A stretch of DNA of 64,000 bases from Stentor coeruleus (Eukaryota > Ciliophora > Heterotrichea > Heterotrichida > Stentoridae): the NCBI GenBank assembly GCA_001970955.1, contig MPUH01000010.1, forward strand, positions 1-64,000, in the 5' to 3' direction. Numbering within the stretch: the stretch's first letter is position 1; every line of letters starts with the position of its first letter. Below the pieces are notes generated by a model. It was not told the origin of the DNA. It did no database searches and saw only the letters and a list, made by a program, of their open reading frames with translations. The position numbers were made by a program, and so were the translations under genes. Of the stretch, positions 30,791-41,322 are shown one piece after another.

Positions 30791-31980
30791 TATTTTGCTA
30801 AGTTTGTAATATATTACCATAATATTATTAACTTCTTTAACCTTAAAAGAATTGATATTTCTATTATTTCAAATTCCTTAGACTATCATTATTAACTTAG
30901 TCTATTTTGTTATTCTTTTCATATATTTGATTTCACTTCTATTTGATTTTAACCTAAGTAATTCCTTTAATGATAAACTATAATTCGATTTTTTATGAAT
31001 TTACTTGAAATTGCGATTTTTGTATAAAATTTTATACCTGTGGCGTTTATCTCCAATTTTTTTCTCTATTTTTGGTAGTAAAAAAGTTTAATATAATATT
31101 GGAGCTATTGGATAAGAATTTTTACATGACTTAGGCAATTCTATTAACTCTTTAATCTTTTATGATCTTGACAGCCTAAATGAACTATTTGAATCTATAT
31201 TTAAGGGCTTTGAGATTAATGGGAACTATCGATTTGAGAACTTAAGCCGTTTGAGGTAATTTTTTGCTTAATTTGAAATTTTTTAGACTTGTATTTTTCT
31301 TTTAATTTTTAGCGAAACTTTGCTCTTTGCATGAAGGGCTCATATCCTTATATATTTTACCTTTTTTGACTGTTTTTTCTTATAGAAAATTATTAAGTTT
31401 TTTCACACCGGAAAATACTCAATCATCCTTTAAAGAATGCAATAAATAAATAAGACTCTGTAATATCCTATTTTTATTGTTATATTAAGAAGAAAAGAGA
31501 CATATATCATACACCTTGAGAAATTTGTTTCCATCTAAAAAAAACTGTTTGACTAATATTATACAACTTTACTTTTAAGATTATTTTATTTGAAACATAA
31601 ATATTTAATATATTTAACAACAATTTTTGTTTTCCTTTGGCATAGAAGTGATTAAGATTAATATATACAACTTTAATAGAGAATTTACTTTATGATTATG
31701 TTATTACATAATTTTTAAAAGAAAATTTCAAATGGCTTCAAATATAAGAACAATAATTAAGTAGAATCGAAATCAAAAATCAAAGTCATAAAATGAGTTT
31801 AGTATTTCATCCAATCTCAACATAATATTTAGTAATTTCACTTTAAAAAATAAAAAGTTCACAAAATCCTACAACACCTTCATCATAAAAATCATAAATC
31901 ATAAATCGCCTAATCCAATACAAAAATCAAAAAAATATCATTTAATTTTTTACTTATTAAAAAGAACTTCACTGCGAATT
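30791..31980. other. intergenic with a short coding-like remnant
   Basis: There is no intact gene. Around 31113-31257 a plus-strand frame of ~47 codons reads EFLHDLGNSINSLIFYDLDS and then LNELFESIFKGFEINGNYRF, which is protein-like but lacks start and context. It is probably a gene remnant. The rest is AT-rich, with a C-rich flank from ~31800. Confidence 0.35.
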
Positions 31981-32442
31981 CTAACAAAACGATGGTAAAA
32001 CCACTCTGAAACCCTCAATCTTTCTTTCTGAGCAAACAATAGGTAATAAGTATTTTTGTAAGCATACCTCATAATTAAACTCCAAAGGCTTAATATCATC
32101 AGGGAATTCCTCTATTTTAACTTTAGAATAATTTGGAGTTTGTCCTTCAAGAATGTGAATACGTTTATGCAGTGATAATTGGCTTGCTTGACGGAAGAAT
32201 TTATCACAAACAGAGCATTTAAATGGCATGGCTCCTGAGTGAATGTGTCGATGCTCTTTTAAACTTTGTTTGCTTGAAAAATATCCACTGCAAATATTGC
32301 ACTGGTACTTTTTAATGTGCAAATGCACTGACTCTACATGCCTTTTTAAATTGAATTTCGTAGAGTACTCACAAGTGCAGTCTGTGTACATGCAGCAATA
32401 GATATTCATAGATGTTTCTGCTTGTTTGTTATAGGCTTTCAT
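31981..32442 (-). CDS. C2H2 zinc-finger protein, three fingers
   Basis: A 153-residue likely nucleic-acid-binding protein. Finger 1 uses C17, C22, H35 and H40 with a longer Cys spacing. Finger 2 uses C48, C51, H64 and H68, and finger 3 uses C76, C79, H92 and H96, both in canonical C-x2-C-x12-H-x3-H form. The linker between fingers 2 and 3 reads HSGAMPFKC, close to the TGEKP type, which supports sequence-specific DNA binding. The tail is unconserved. Target unknown. Confidence 0.9.
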   Translation of the reverse strand: MKAYNKQAETSMNIYCCMYTDCTCEYSTKFNLKRHVESVHLHIKKYQCNICSGYFSSKQSLKEHRHIHSGAMPFKCSVCDKFFRQASQLSLHKRIHILEGQTPNYSKVKIEEFPDDIKPLEFNYEVCLQKYLLPIVCSERKIEGFRVVLPSFC

Positions 32443-34728
32443 TTAATTATTTTAATTCATTAAATTAAGAAAATAGGGTAACGGCTAACTTTAACTAGAA
32501 AATATCACAGTAAATGCATTAACTTATAAAAATTGTCCTGAAGCTTTTGTTAAGTTCAAGCTTATATTAAAGGAAATTTGGAGTACTGGATAGGTTTTAA
32601 TTGTATTAATGTACTATTAAAGAAGGTGGGGTTTATGCTATATCATTGTTTATGGATTTTTAATCAGTAAAGGTAGATGAGTAAAAGATAATCTTTTATC
32701 CATTTTGAAGTGTTGATAGTACTATGCTTAGTTATTAAATAATTATGGAGTACTAGATAAAGAAAGCGGACATAATAATAATAAGGTATAAATTTTGATA
32801 TTTGAAGTATTGTCATTGTTTTAGTTTAGGTATTTAGGATTTATGATGGTTTTAATTGAATTATTTTTATTTTAAAGCTCCAGCTAGAAGTTGCATTTTT
32901 TGTTTTAGTGATTTTATGTGCCCTTTTCTTCAATGATCTCAAGAAAAAAATTTAAAAAATAGCTTCGATAAAGCCTGCTGGTAGTGAATTTTCCAATGAT
33001 TTTCCACCGATAAGTAATGCTTCTTCTAATTTTAGAATGAGTATGCTGTGTTACAGCTATTTTGTGTGAAATGAATAAAGGTTGAAGAAAAATATTTGTT
33101 AAGATTAAGCATTGGGTCTTTGACATTGAAATCAATAAGCTTAAGTGATTTTGTTCTTATTCCTCACCGCTGATGTAAAGAAAATTGTTGCTTAAAAAGT
33201 AAAAAAAATATATTTTTTTGTTGCATTAATTATGATTAACCTAAATTATATTGGAATAAGTACTTTTGCTTGAAAGATTAAGGCTTAAGATACTATTATA
33301 AAAGCTTAATAGCGAAAAAAATAGAAAAACTAGCTTAAAAGTAGGATTCGAAGAAGAGCTAATTCTTTACTTTAAACAATTTTCAACTTTTTAGAGGAAT
33401 ATGAAGCCCAAAACTATTACGACAAGAAAAATGGGTTTAATTAACGTAAATAATGCAGAGTATTGAATAAAGCTTCTTATTAATTGGGTTTATTATGACT
33501 TTTATAAAGGATGTCCTAAGAAAAAGATTGAAATATTATGATATTTCGAATAAAAGAAGAACTTAGATACAATCATATCAAAATAAAGCTGTATTTGTCT
33601 ATATTTATTATACTATTATAATTATTTAACGTGGATTTATATATAATATGATAATAAATTGAATAATTTAGCTTTTTTGAATCGATTACACTTTGATAAA
33701 AATCATCTTAGATAATATCCTGTTTAATTTCACAATGAAGTCTAAAATTTGTTGTAAATGAGTTTTATTGTGTATTTTGTTTGATTTAACGCTTTAATGA
33801 TCATGAGTATAGGCATAATTTTATTTTAATCGATGAAATATATGATTTAGAACAAAAAATATATTGACATTTATAAATCATATTGGAATCAAAAAATCAA
33901 AAACATTTATATGCTTATTTGAAGTATAATAATCACTAAAGCATGATATATAAAATATGCTTATAATGTACTTTTTTATTTATATAAAGATTACACATAA
34001 TATACAACTTTTGAAAAATCATATTTTAAAATGTTTTTTTCACATACTTTGGCTTTAAGATATTGATTAATAGTAAATTATTACTAATTTTATCATTATT
34101 TTATATTCCAATTACTTGACTACTTATTTGATTTATATCCAACAAGGTATAATAGATAACATAATAAAATTTGCATTAAATTACCATGAATAGGAAAATA
34201 ATCGTAAATTTTATCGATACTATCAGAGTCCACCTATAAAAATTTTCACTTTTGATTATATTATCTGCTTAAAAAATATCTAAAAATTATCTAGAAAATT
34301 AATTAAAAATTACACATTAATAATTAATCATTGTTTAACTACTTAAAAATACAACTTCATAATACATTCTTACTAACTACTTTTTGGTGCATTTTTGATA
34401 AAGATATTTAAATTGTCTATTTTTAAGCATCCAATAGCCAAATGTCCTTAGTAATAAATACAATCCTTTACTTTGCAAAAATTTGGGAAAACAAAAATGT
34501 TAAAGAATCTGATACAAGATTTCCATCACAAAATTCCTACAATATTCTACTTTATATCATTAAAATAACTATTTTCTTATCAATAAGCTATATGCAACAC
34601 AAATTTAATTTAAAAAAAAATAACAAATAATCATCTTTATCATATAGTATTAGCCAAAAAAAGATATACACCAATAAAAAATAAGAAAAAAAGGAGTATG
34701 ATTTCGAATCATTTAGCTTATTAATTTT
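32443..34728. other. long intergenic region with coding-like fragments
   Basis: 2.3 kb with no intact gene. The start is G-rich, the 5' flank of the zinc-finger gene. On the plus strand, ~32918-33080 (IASIKPAGSEFSNDFPPISN) and ~33345-33560 (YYDFYKGCPKKKIEIL) read like protein but are cut by TAA, TAG and TGA and match no family I know. 33600-34700 is featureless AT-rich DNA. Confidence 0.35.
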
Positions 34729-35844
34729 CTAATCATTTACTTTTTTTCTTGGTGACTTAGGCTGCCCTCGTGAAGATATTGTCGGCATAATACCACCAGG
34801 TTTAGCTATCAGTGTTTTTCTATTAGTAAGTAATCCTACAGCATCCAAACTAGCTCTATTTGCCAAAGTTGCCCTACGTCCAGGATTTTGTTGATCCAAT
34901 TGTTTGATTATCATCTTATATTCTTTCTCAGGGATAATCTTCCCACATATTTTCAATAAATTCTGTGCTTCTGAGCGTTTTCCAAGTTCTAAATACAAAG
35001 TTAAAAGGTTAACTGCAGCTTCGCCATTAGGTTTGAGTGAAAGTGAATCAGAAAAAGCATTTATCGCATCATTTAGTAGTCCGACTTTTTTCAATGCAAT
35101 TCCTAAATTATTATAAGCTCCAGGGTCTTCTTTAAGCTCAATTGAACGAAGATAAAATGCTATAGACTCTTCAAAATTACCTATTCTAAAATGAGCATTG
35201 CCAACACAAATCAAATTTTCCCCAGACAACGGCAACTGTTGAAAAGACTGTAAAGCTTTATCAGGTTGATTATCATGAAGGTAACAATACCCTAAATTGA
35301 CCCAGCTTTTATTAAATTTAGGGTCTGCATGTGTACTTTTAATATAGTTTTCAATAGCTTTTTTATAGTTTTCTTCAACCTGATAACACATTCCTATATT
35401 AAAATACATTCGGCTTTCTGGAGCTTCATTCATTTCCATAAGTTTTTCATACCAACTAATTGCCATTTCAGATTGTCCTGATAAATAAAACATGTTACCG
35501 ATTTCTTCGACTAATGAAAAATCAATAGGCTCACCATAGACCTCTACAACTTTTTCTTGGCATATTGTTAGGAAAATATAGCATTCAGAAATCAGTTGGT
35601 TTACTAATAAAAACCTTCCTGCAAGGAGCACAGAGTCTAAGTAATCGTGCTTTTTTATTTCTGAAGTGATTTTTACTAAAATATCAAATGCTCGCATACG
35701 TTGGTTTTGTGACAGAAGCTCATGGATCATAGTTTTATACTGTGAAGACCCTATTGATAGTTTTTCTATGACCATAACAGCTTTGTTGCTAGCTTGTGTG
35801 AGAGCGGAAGATAGTCCTGCAAAAAAATTAGCCTCTTTTTCCAT
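34729..35844 (-). CDS. tetratricopeptide-repeat protein
   Basis: 371 residues. At least six TPR units are readable between ~110 and 300. Examples are GNMFYLSGQSEMAISWYEKL, FNIGMCYQVEENYKKAIENY, VNLGYCYLHDNQPDKALQSF, GNAHFRIGNFEESIAFYLRS and NNLGIALKKVGLLNDAINAF. The C-terminus is basic and disordered (RGQPKSPRKKVND). TPR arrays bind peptides in large assemblies, and ciliates use many in ciliary transport, but nothing specific to a BBS or IFT subunit is visible. It is divergent from the EF-hand gene, with tRNA-Phe in the spacer. Confidence 0.85.
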   Translation of the reverse strand: MEKEANFFAGLSSALTQASNKAVMVIEKLSIGSSQYKTMIHELLSQNQRMRAFDILVKITSEIKKHDYLDSVLLAGRFLLVNQLISECYIFLTICQEKVVEVYGEPIDFSLVEEIGNMFYLSGQSEMAISWYEKLMEMNEAPESRMYFNIGMCYQVEENYKKAIENYIKSTHADPKFNKSWVNLGYCYLHDNQPDKALQSFQQLPLSGENLICVGNAHFRIGNFEESIAFYLRSIELKEDPGAYNNLGIALKKVGLLNDAINAFSDSLSLKPNGEAAVNLLTLYLELGKRSEAQNLLKICGKIIPEKEYKMIIKQLDQQNPGRRATLANRASLDAVGLLTNRKTLIAKPGGIMPTISSRGQPKSPRKKVND

Positions 35845-35937
35845 ATAATTTACAATTATTTATGAATAAGTTAAAAGTTTAGGCAAAAAACTATGAACAT
35901 GAGAGTTGATAGGCTTGATTTTGATTGTAAAAAAAGT

Positions 35938-36009
35938 GCCGTGACTGGGGATTGAACCCAGGACCGCAAGATCTTCAGTCTTGCGCTCTCCCAACTGAGC
36001 TATCCCGGC
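35938..36009 (-). tRNA. tRNA-Phe (GAA)
   Basis: A 72-nt cloverleaf on the minus strand with anticodon GAA in loop CTGAAGA. The anticodon stem is CAAGA/TCTTG, the T arm CTGGG-TTCAATC-CCCAG and the D arm GCTC...GAGC. The internal promoters are clear (A box TAGCTCAGTTGG, B box GGTTCAATCC). There is no intron and no encoded CCA. A run of seven T just downstream (35936-35930) is a Pol III terminator. One acceptor pair (5:68) is a G-A mismatch. Confidence 0.96.
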
Positions 36010-36099
36010 GCAGAATATATATTTTATTATAGTAAATATTGTAAGTAAAAGATAGAGAAATTAGAAACGTTATGAGTTATTATAATATTTTATTAAATT

Positions 36100-36621
36100 A
36101 TGAAGCATACAGTAGCTAGAAAAGTTTCAATGCTTAATCCTAAGCACTCAAGCAAACAAGAAATAAGACTGCCAGACTATTTGGTAAGTATTATGCAGCT
36201 TGAGGATTTGCGTATAGCATTTTCTCTTTATGAAATTCCTGAATATCCGGGCGTAATTCAAATGACCCAAGCAAGAGGGATATTATGGAATTTCGGCTTT
36301 TGGAGAATGACTAGTAAAGAATTTGAAAAAGAACTTGGCAATAATGGGGTGGATTTATCAAAGACTACTATTGAATGGAATGAATTGGTGAATATTGTTA
36401 CAAAAAGGTATTATCAAGGAGGAAGAGATCAAGAGTTAAAAGATACGTTTAAAGTGTTTGATAAAAGAGAGAAAGGGGTGACTACTATTACTGATATAAA
36501 AAACTCCTTGCAAAGCAGGCTGGAGGTACCGATTTCAGAAACGGAAGTAGCAGAAATGTTTGAAATGGCCGGACTCTCATCAGGAAGCAATATAAGCTTG
36601 GAAGAGTTTATGAGTCTGTAA
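36100..36621 (+). CDS. EF-hand protein, centrin/calmodulin-like fold
   Basis: A 168-173 residue protein with four EF-hand units. Most loops are degenerate: LYEIPEYPGVIQMTQA, DLSKTTIEWNELV, DKREKGVTTITDI and AGLSSGSNISLEEF. Calcium binding is therefore doubtful except perhaps in the third. The helix pattern EDLRIAFSLYE...DTFKVFDKREKG...VAEMFEMAG is calmodulin-like. A stop-free 15-nt intron is very likely at 36184-36198 (GTAAGTATTATGCAG). Removing it gives LPDYLLEDLRIAFSLYE, a cleaner first helix. It may be a cytoskeletal or axonemal light-chain-like protein. Confidence 0.82.
   Translation: MKHTVARKVSMLNPKHSSKQEIRLPDYLVSIMQLEDLRIAFSLYEIPEYPGVIQMTQARGILWNFGFWRMTSKEFEKELGNNGVDLSKTTIEWNELVNIVTKRYYQGGRDQELKDTFKVFDKREKGVTTITDIKNSLQSRLEVPISETEVAEMFEMAGLSSGSNISLEEFMSL
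36184..36198 (+). other. probable stop-free 15-nt intron
   Basis: GTAAGTATTATGCAG. It matches the local consensus (GTAA, A at 10, AG at 15), is in phase 0, and interrupts the first EF-hand helix with five odd residues (VSIMQ). An ORF caller reads through it. Confidence 0.75.
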
Positions 36622-38087
36622 TATTTATATAGGGCTAAATCTTTATAAACCTTTAAGATCAGTTTAGTAAAGTTAAGATTTTAATGTGAGGATTAGTCTT
36701 ATGTTTGATCTTTTGATTTAATTTTGTATTGTTTAGTTAATAGTTATTAGGATGATAAGGATTTCTTCAATAAATAAGTTGAAGTAATTATATGGAAATT
36801 TAATAATGATATAGGGTTAGTTTGTATGTATAATAACCGTGTGCTAGTTAGTGCTTGGATAAAATAATAGAATTATTTTCTTATAATTTTTAAGTTTGAT
36901 TTAGATTACAATAACCAAAAAATGTATATATAATAAACTATACTTTTCTATTGGTTTTTAAATAGATATAATGATTCTCTATAAAACAATGAATTTATTA
37001 TTTTAATAATAATCTAAATCATCAGTTTATAGTTTTAAATGCAAACTTGATATTACAAAGCTTTAATCATCAATTTTAATCAAACATTTTAACAAAATTT
37101 GTGTGCACATAAATTAACTTAAAATATTAGAATCTGATATTACCTAGACAGGATAAAAAATTATATGAGATGCAAAAAGACATAAACTTTTATTATGTTC
37201 TTTACATATATAATAGTTAAAATTTCAATTTTTTCATCTTGATAAATCTTTCATATGAGTAATACAAAGATAACTAGATTCATTTGATTAATTGTCTTGT
37301 AGGCTTATCCAAATGAACTTAATGATAATTTTCTTAATTTTGCAATATCTATATTATTCTTAAGCTAAAAAATATAATATTTCAACAGCATAGGATAAGA
37401 AAGGATTAGTTATCAAAATGATAGATAAATTTAAATTATAAACTTCCCAAATAGTTTTTGTTCAAAGTTAAACCCAGATTATATTATCTTGTATATTGCC
37501 TGTATATAAAACCATTTCTCAGAAAACCTATTCATTCCTTTAAAAAATTATTTCAACATTACCTTTTAAATTTCACAAATACAATTTCTCATAAAAAACA
37601 ATAAAAATCAAATCGCTTTCTTAAAAAATTCACCTAAATTAACTAACACAATAATCAAAATAATCTTCTAAACAATTTGAACTTTTAAACAATTTGAACT
37701 TTTGAACTTTTAAACTTTATTGAAAAAAAATCCTAAGAAAGTCTTATTATAATCATAACAATTTATAAAGCATGACATCCAAAATAAATAACTAAAAATC
37801 ATTTCAACCTAGTCAAAAATGTTTAGAAATGGAAAAACTATAAAAAAAAAGATATGCACATGATAAAGTAAGAAAATTGGCGAATTTTCCAAAAAATTTG
37901 GAAAACTATATCTTCTTTACTTACGAGCTTTTCAAAATAGTTTATTCAATAAAAATCACAGCTTAAGAAACAGATAGTAAAGGTATGGAAAAATATACCA
38001 ATAAAAAATATGTCCACCAGCAATATTTCCAGTAACTTAAAAAAATAGAAAATAAATACCGAAAATACTATTTTTTTACTGAATTTT
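36622..38087. other. intergenic, AT-rich
   Basis: 1.47 kb without a recognisable gene. The first ~200 bases are the G-rich 3' flank of the EF-hand gene. I see no remains of the missing C-terminal part of the CEP131-like protein that ends at 38088. Confidence 0.5.
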
Positions 38088-39074
38088 CTATAAATAAGTT
38101 ATTTCAATCGTTTCTTTTTGTTGTTTTAGCTGGAACTCTGCATTCCTAGCTTTTTCTTGCCATAATCGTATCTCTTCTTTATACATAGACTCAAGTTTCG
38201 ATTTCTCATCAAAAAGTTCTTGATTCCACCGATTTCTTATACTTTTAATTTCCATTTCTTGATTTGCAGTAAGTTCTTTAATCCTATTACTATAAATCTC
38301 TCTTTCTTTTTCAATCATTTGGTCATGTTTATAATTTAAATTATCCCTAACCCTTTTCTAAATATTCATTACAATTTCATCATTATACTTTGTCTCTAAC
38401 TCCTCCTTAAGAGCTTTCATCTCTCCTCTATATTTTTGTTCTTTTTCCTCAAGTCTTTGTCTATTATCATTAACCAATCTTGTTATTTCAGGTTCAAGTC
38501 CTCTAGCAGTAAGTTCTTTAATTTCTTTAGCTTTATCTTTTTGCCACTTTTCTCTTTTAAGTTTTTCTGTTGTCACCCAAGCATCCTTAGATTTTTTAAG
38601 TTCTTTTTTATAATATTCATGTAAAGCGGCAATTTGCGATTTGTAATTTTCTTCATTATTATTCAATTGCATTTGAAGTTCATTTATAAGTTTAAGCCTT
38701 TGTTCTTTTTCTTTAAGAAGGCTTTCAATAAATAAAACATTTTTCTCAAGAGCCTCTTCATATGATTTTTGTTGTTTAGTTAATTCTCTGTTTAATTTGT
38801 CTTGCCAAACTCGCTCTTGTTCTTCATTAGTGAATTTTTGTTTGTCCAGCATGAGTTTAAGTGAGTCTACAGTTTTATGAGCTTCTTCAAGTTCGAGTTT
38901 TAATGTGATAAGCTTAACTTTAGCTTCAGAATATGCTCCAAGTGCTTCAGGGTCAGGGGAAATGTTATCAAGAAAAGTGAGTTTTGTTGCTGTATCTTGG
39001 CTTTCAAGAAAACTCATCAAATTTGAATATTTATCACTGCTTCGTAAGGACGAATTTCTTGAGTAGTCTCCCAT
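38088..39074 (-). CDS. CEP131/AZI1-like centriolar coiled-coil protein (short)
   Basis: Two frames join across a 15-nt intron (38372-38358, GTAATGAATATTTAG) to give 323 residues, almost all coiled coil. The segment KAKEIKELTARGLEPEITRL matches the signature of CEP131 (K-I-K-E-x-T-x-RGLEPEIQ-x-L), a centriolar-satellite and basal-body protein needed for ciliogenesis. What follows (IKELTANQEMEIKSIRNRW) also follows that family. The family is normally far longer, and here the protein stops after LKQQKETIEITYL, so it is either a compact ciliate version or C-terminally truncated. The start MGDYSRN at 39074 lies 111 bp after the upstream SR gene, on the same strand. Confidence 0.75.
38358..38372 (-). 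other. 15-nt intron
   Basis: GTAATGAATATTTAG. It has A at position 10, and its terminal TAG would otherwise end the protein in the middle of the conserved CEP131 region. Confidence 0.92.
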
Positions 39075-39185
39075 AATTCTAAATAATCCTCATATTTTTC
39101 TAGTAGAAATCACTGGTAATAAAAAATGTAAAAAACCCAAGTCTATAGAAGATTAAAGTCTACCTAAGAGCCTTATTAAGCATTA

Positions 39186-39755
39186 CTATCTTGATTCTGA
39201 TGAAGATGAGTACCGACGAGATGGGGATCTTGGAAGTTAGTGTGTGTTCTTTATATGAAAATCTTGTTACCTTGAACTTGAATATGAGTCTCGTCTACGA
39301 TACCGTGGAGGGGTCCGGCTAACTATTTTTTACCTTCTGCGGTAATGCCTTCTTCTAGGGGAGCTTGATCGTCTACGTTTATAATTGTCTCTTTTTCTCA
39401 TCTCATGTGGCTATATAAACCTTACAGCTTTTCTCCCTTCTCTCGCAAAGACAATTTTGACAGTCTTCCCTAATACTTCAGTTCCATCAGTTTTATCAAG
39501 AGCCTCATGGGCATCTTCATATTTGAGGAACTCTATAAAGCAGAACCCTCTAGATTTCTGGGTATAGTAATCTCGAGGAATATAAACATCGCGAACTTCG
39601 CCAAACTTAGAAAAGAACTCTCGTAATTCGTCTGACTTTGTTTGCTGATCCTGAGTTTTTCATACAATATTTCTCACAAGAAGTGAAGTTCTTTTTTGTG
39701 GAGTTGGAGACTTATCACGGGGAGATTTCGGACTTCTGCTGTTGGAATGGCTCAT
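39186..39755 (-). CDS. SR-family splicing factor, SRSF10/SCL-like
   Basis: Removing four introns gives an exact frame of 160 residues: one RRM followed by an Arg/Ser tail. RNP2 is LLVRNI and RNP1 is RGFCFIEF. The end of the RRM, VKIVFAREGRKAPHEMR, closely matches animal SRSF10 and plant SCL proteins (FAQGDRKTPNQMK type). The tail is rich in RS and RRR (YKRRRSSSPRRRHYRRSRTP) with final SRYSSSSESR. It should bind exonic RNA and help define splice sites, a notable job where introns are 15 nt. Introns 1-3 are 15 nt (39665-39651, 39425-39411, 39333-39319). The fourth is 42 nt (39270-39229). Ends TAG. Confidence 0.9.
39229..39270 (-). other. unusual 42-nt intron 4 of the SR gene
   Basis: It starts GTAACAAG and ends CTAACTTCCAAG. 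Removing exactly 42 nt joins AG|A into Arg, restores the RS tail and makes the CDS length divisible by three. No 15- or 16-nt option fits. A CTAAC branch-like element sits upstream of the 3' AG. Retention would give an immediate TAA. Confidence 0.75.
39319..39333 (-). other. 15-nt intron 3 of the SR gene
   Basis: GTAAAAAATAGTTAG. It splits the AG|C Ser codon in the RS tail. Confidence 0.92.
39411..39425 (-). other. 15-nt intron 2 of the SR gene
   Basis: GTAAGGTTTATATAG. It lies just after FAREGRKA and would introduce TAG if kept. Confidence 0.93.
39651..39665 (-). other. 15-nt intron 1 of the SR gene
   Basis: GTATGAAAAACTCAG. It interrupts RNP2-proximal sequence and contains an in-frame TGA. 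Confidence 0.93.
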
Positions 39756-40250
39756 TTTATTATATCCATTTAAATTTCTTATTAGGATTAACAGTTTTAG
39801 AGAGGAAGAGGAATTATTGTTTAGGTATTTAATCATAAGGGTATTGTGTTTGTAATAAAAGAGAATTTTTTTTATTTTGTGAGGTGAGATCTGTGATGAA
39901 GTTTTGAAAAAAATCCGGAAATTTATATTATAGTGATTGATGATTTTTAGGTTTTATGATTTTAGATAAGGATTTTTGTTAGAATTTTTTATTGGTTAAA
40001 TGAGACAGTTGGGTTGAAGCTAATGAAGAAATTATTTATTAAAGTAATGTGAAAATCATTTAAATAAAATTTAAGATTGTTGAGTGTGGTTTTGAATATA
40101 TAAGCGAAATATGATTTCTAGGGATTATTATGAATGTAAGTTAGAGAAAAAATATGCTTTGGTATGAAGTTCTTAAAAATTATTATACTTTTTAATAATA
40201 ACAGTTTTACAATAACTAAAATATAATAAACTCAGCCATAAAATTAAGAA
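39756..40250. other. divergent intergenic spacer
   Basis: The first ~250 bases are G-rich (5' flank of the SR gene) and the rest is AT-rich. No gene seen. Confidence 0.5.
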
Positions 40251-40850
40251 ATGGGAAGTGGCGGCAATTCACGTAATATAAAGAGTCGTAAAGTAATCCA
40301 CACAAAGGATCTAGCAATACTTGCAGCAGTTAAAGAAGGAAATATTGAAGAACTAAAATTACTTATGAATCATGAAAACTGGAAATGCTTAAGAATTACT
40401 GAAGTAACTATGAGTTAGTCAAAATGGACACTATTACATCTTGCTAGTTGGTTTGGGCAAGATGAATTATGTAAAGAACTTATTATTCTTGGGGCTAATC
40501 CTAGTGATAAGGATGTCGTAAGAAATATATAGCACCAAGAAACTCCTTTACATTTAGCAATTTTTAGAGGTCATTTAACAGTGATTAAAGTCTTAGTACT
40601 TCATACTAAAGAAGAAGGGCTTTTAAATATTGTATTTTTCATACAGAAAGGGCAAACACTATTAGATTTAGCTCGTGATGGAGGATCAGAAGAAGGGCTT
40701 TTAAATATTGTATTTTTCATACAGAAAGGGCAAACACTATTAGATTTAGCTCGTGATGGAGGATCAGAAGAAATTATGGCAATAATAGAAGAGTGGACTC
40801 AAAGAAATTCAATAAACAAAAGTACAACTATAAATATTGTTGATTTATAA
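40251..40850 (+). CDS. ankyrin-repeat protein with an internal exon-intron duplication
   Basis: Splicing four phase-0 15-nt introns (40404-40418, 40518-40532, 40632-40646, 40710-40724) gives 179 residues. Ankyrin units read DLAILAAVKEGNIEELKLLM, WTLLHLASWFGQDELCKELI, ETPLHLAIFRGHLTVIKVLV and KGQTLLDLARDGGSEEIMAI. MGSGGNS at the start could be myristoylated. A perfect 78-bp tandem duplication (40611-40688 and 40689-40766) repeats 21 codons plus one 15-nt intron, so the last ankyrin unit is doubled. The first two introns are forced by TAG stops. The last two are stop-free but match the consensus and clean up the repeat (NIKGQT). Probably a protein-binding adaptor. Confidence 0.85.
40404..40418 (+). 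other. 15-nt intron 1 of the ankyrin gene
   Basis: GTAACTATGAGTTAG, phase 0. Its terminal TAG is an in-frame stop. Confidence 0.92.
40518..40532 (+). other. 15-nt intron 2 of the ankyrin gene
   Basis: GTAAGAAATATATAG, phase 0. Its terminal TAG is an in-frame stop. Confidence 0.92.
40611..40766. repeat. perfect 78-bp tandem duplication within a gene
   Basis: 40611-40688 and 40689-40766 are identical base for base. Each unit contains exon, a stop-free 15-nt intron (GTATTTTTCATACAG at 40632-40646 and 40710-40724) and exon. No N is present, unlike the assembly joins elsewhere. Confidence 0.95.
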
Positions 40851-41322
40851 TTTCCTTCTTATCAAAAAAACTATAATCACAGCTTTCACTTAAATTGTTA
40901 TGTAATAATCAGTTATAAGAAAGGAGGAATTTGCAATTCAAATAATTCAATATTGAAGTTAAATAAGTCTAAACTTTAACTGAAGTACTTTCTATGTTTT
41001 AATTATAGTTTTATCATGAAATCCTATTACCTAATTTATTTCAATATACAAAAACATCCAAGCCACAAAAAAATTAAAATTTTATCACTGAAATTATTTT
41101 ACAGAATCTGACTGATAAAATATTAACCCATTCATAACTTATACATCATATACAATAAAAAAAAAAATTCCCACATGATCTTTTTATTTCAATAGCCATA
41201 TATCTTCATCATATATCAATCTATAAAATAAAAATTGGACAATATCTTCTAAAAAACACAACTTCAACAATCCATAAATTACTATCTAAAAGTCAATATT
41301 TCGATAAATCTAATAGTTTCTA
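40851..41322. other. intergenic, C-rich towards the carrier gene
   Basis: No gene seen. From ~41040 the DNA is moderately C-rich and G-poor, the 3' flank of the minus-strand carrier. Confidence 0.5.

Noticed and set aside
32914-33135. 73-codon minus-strand ORF
   Set aside because: The opposite strand reads more protein-like, and neither has start context or homology.
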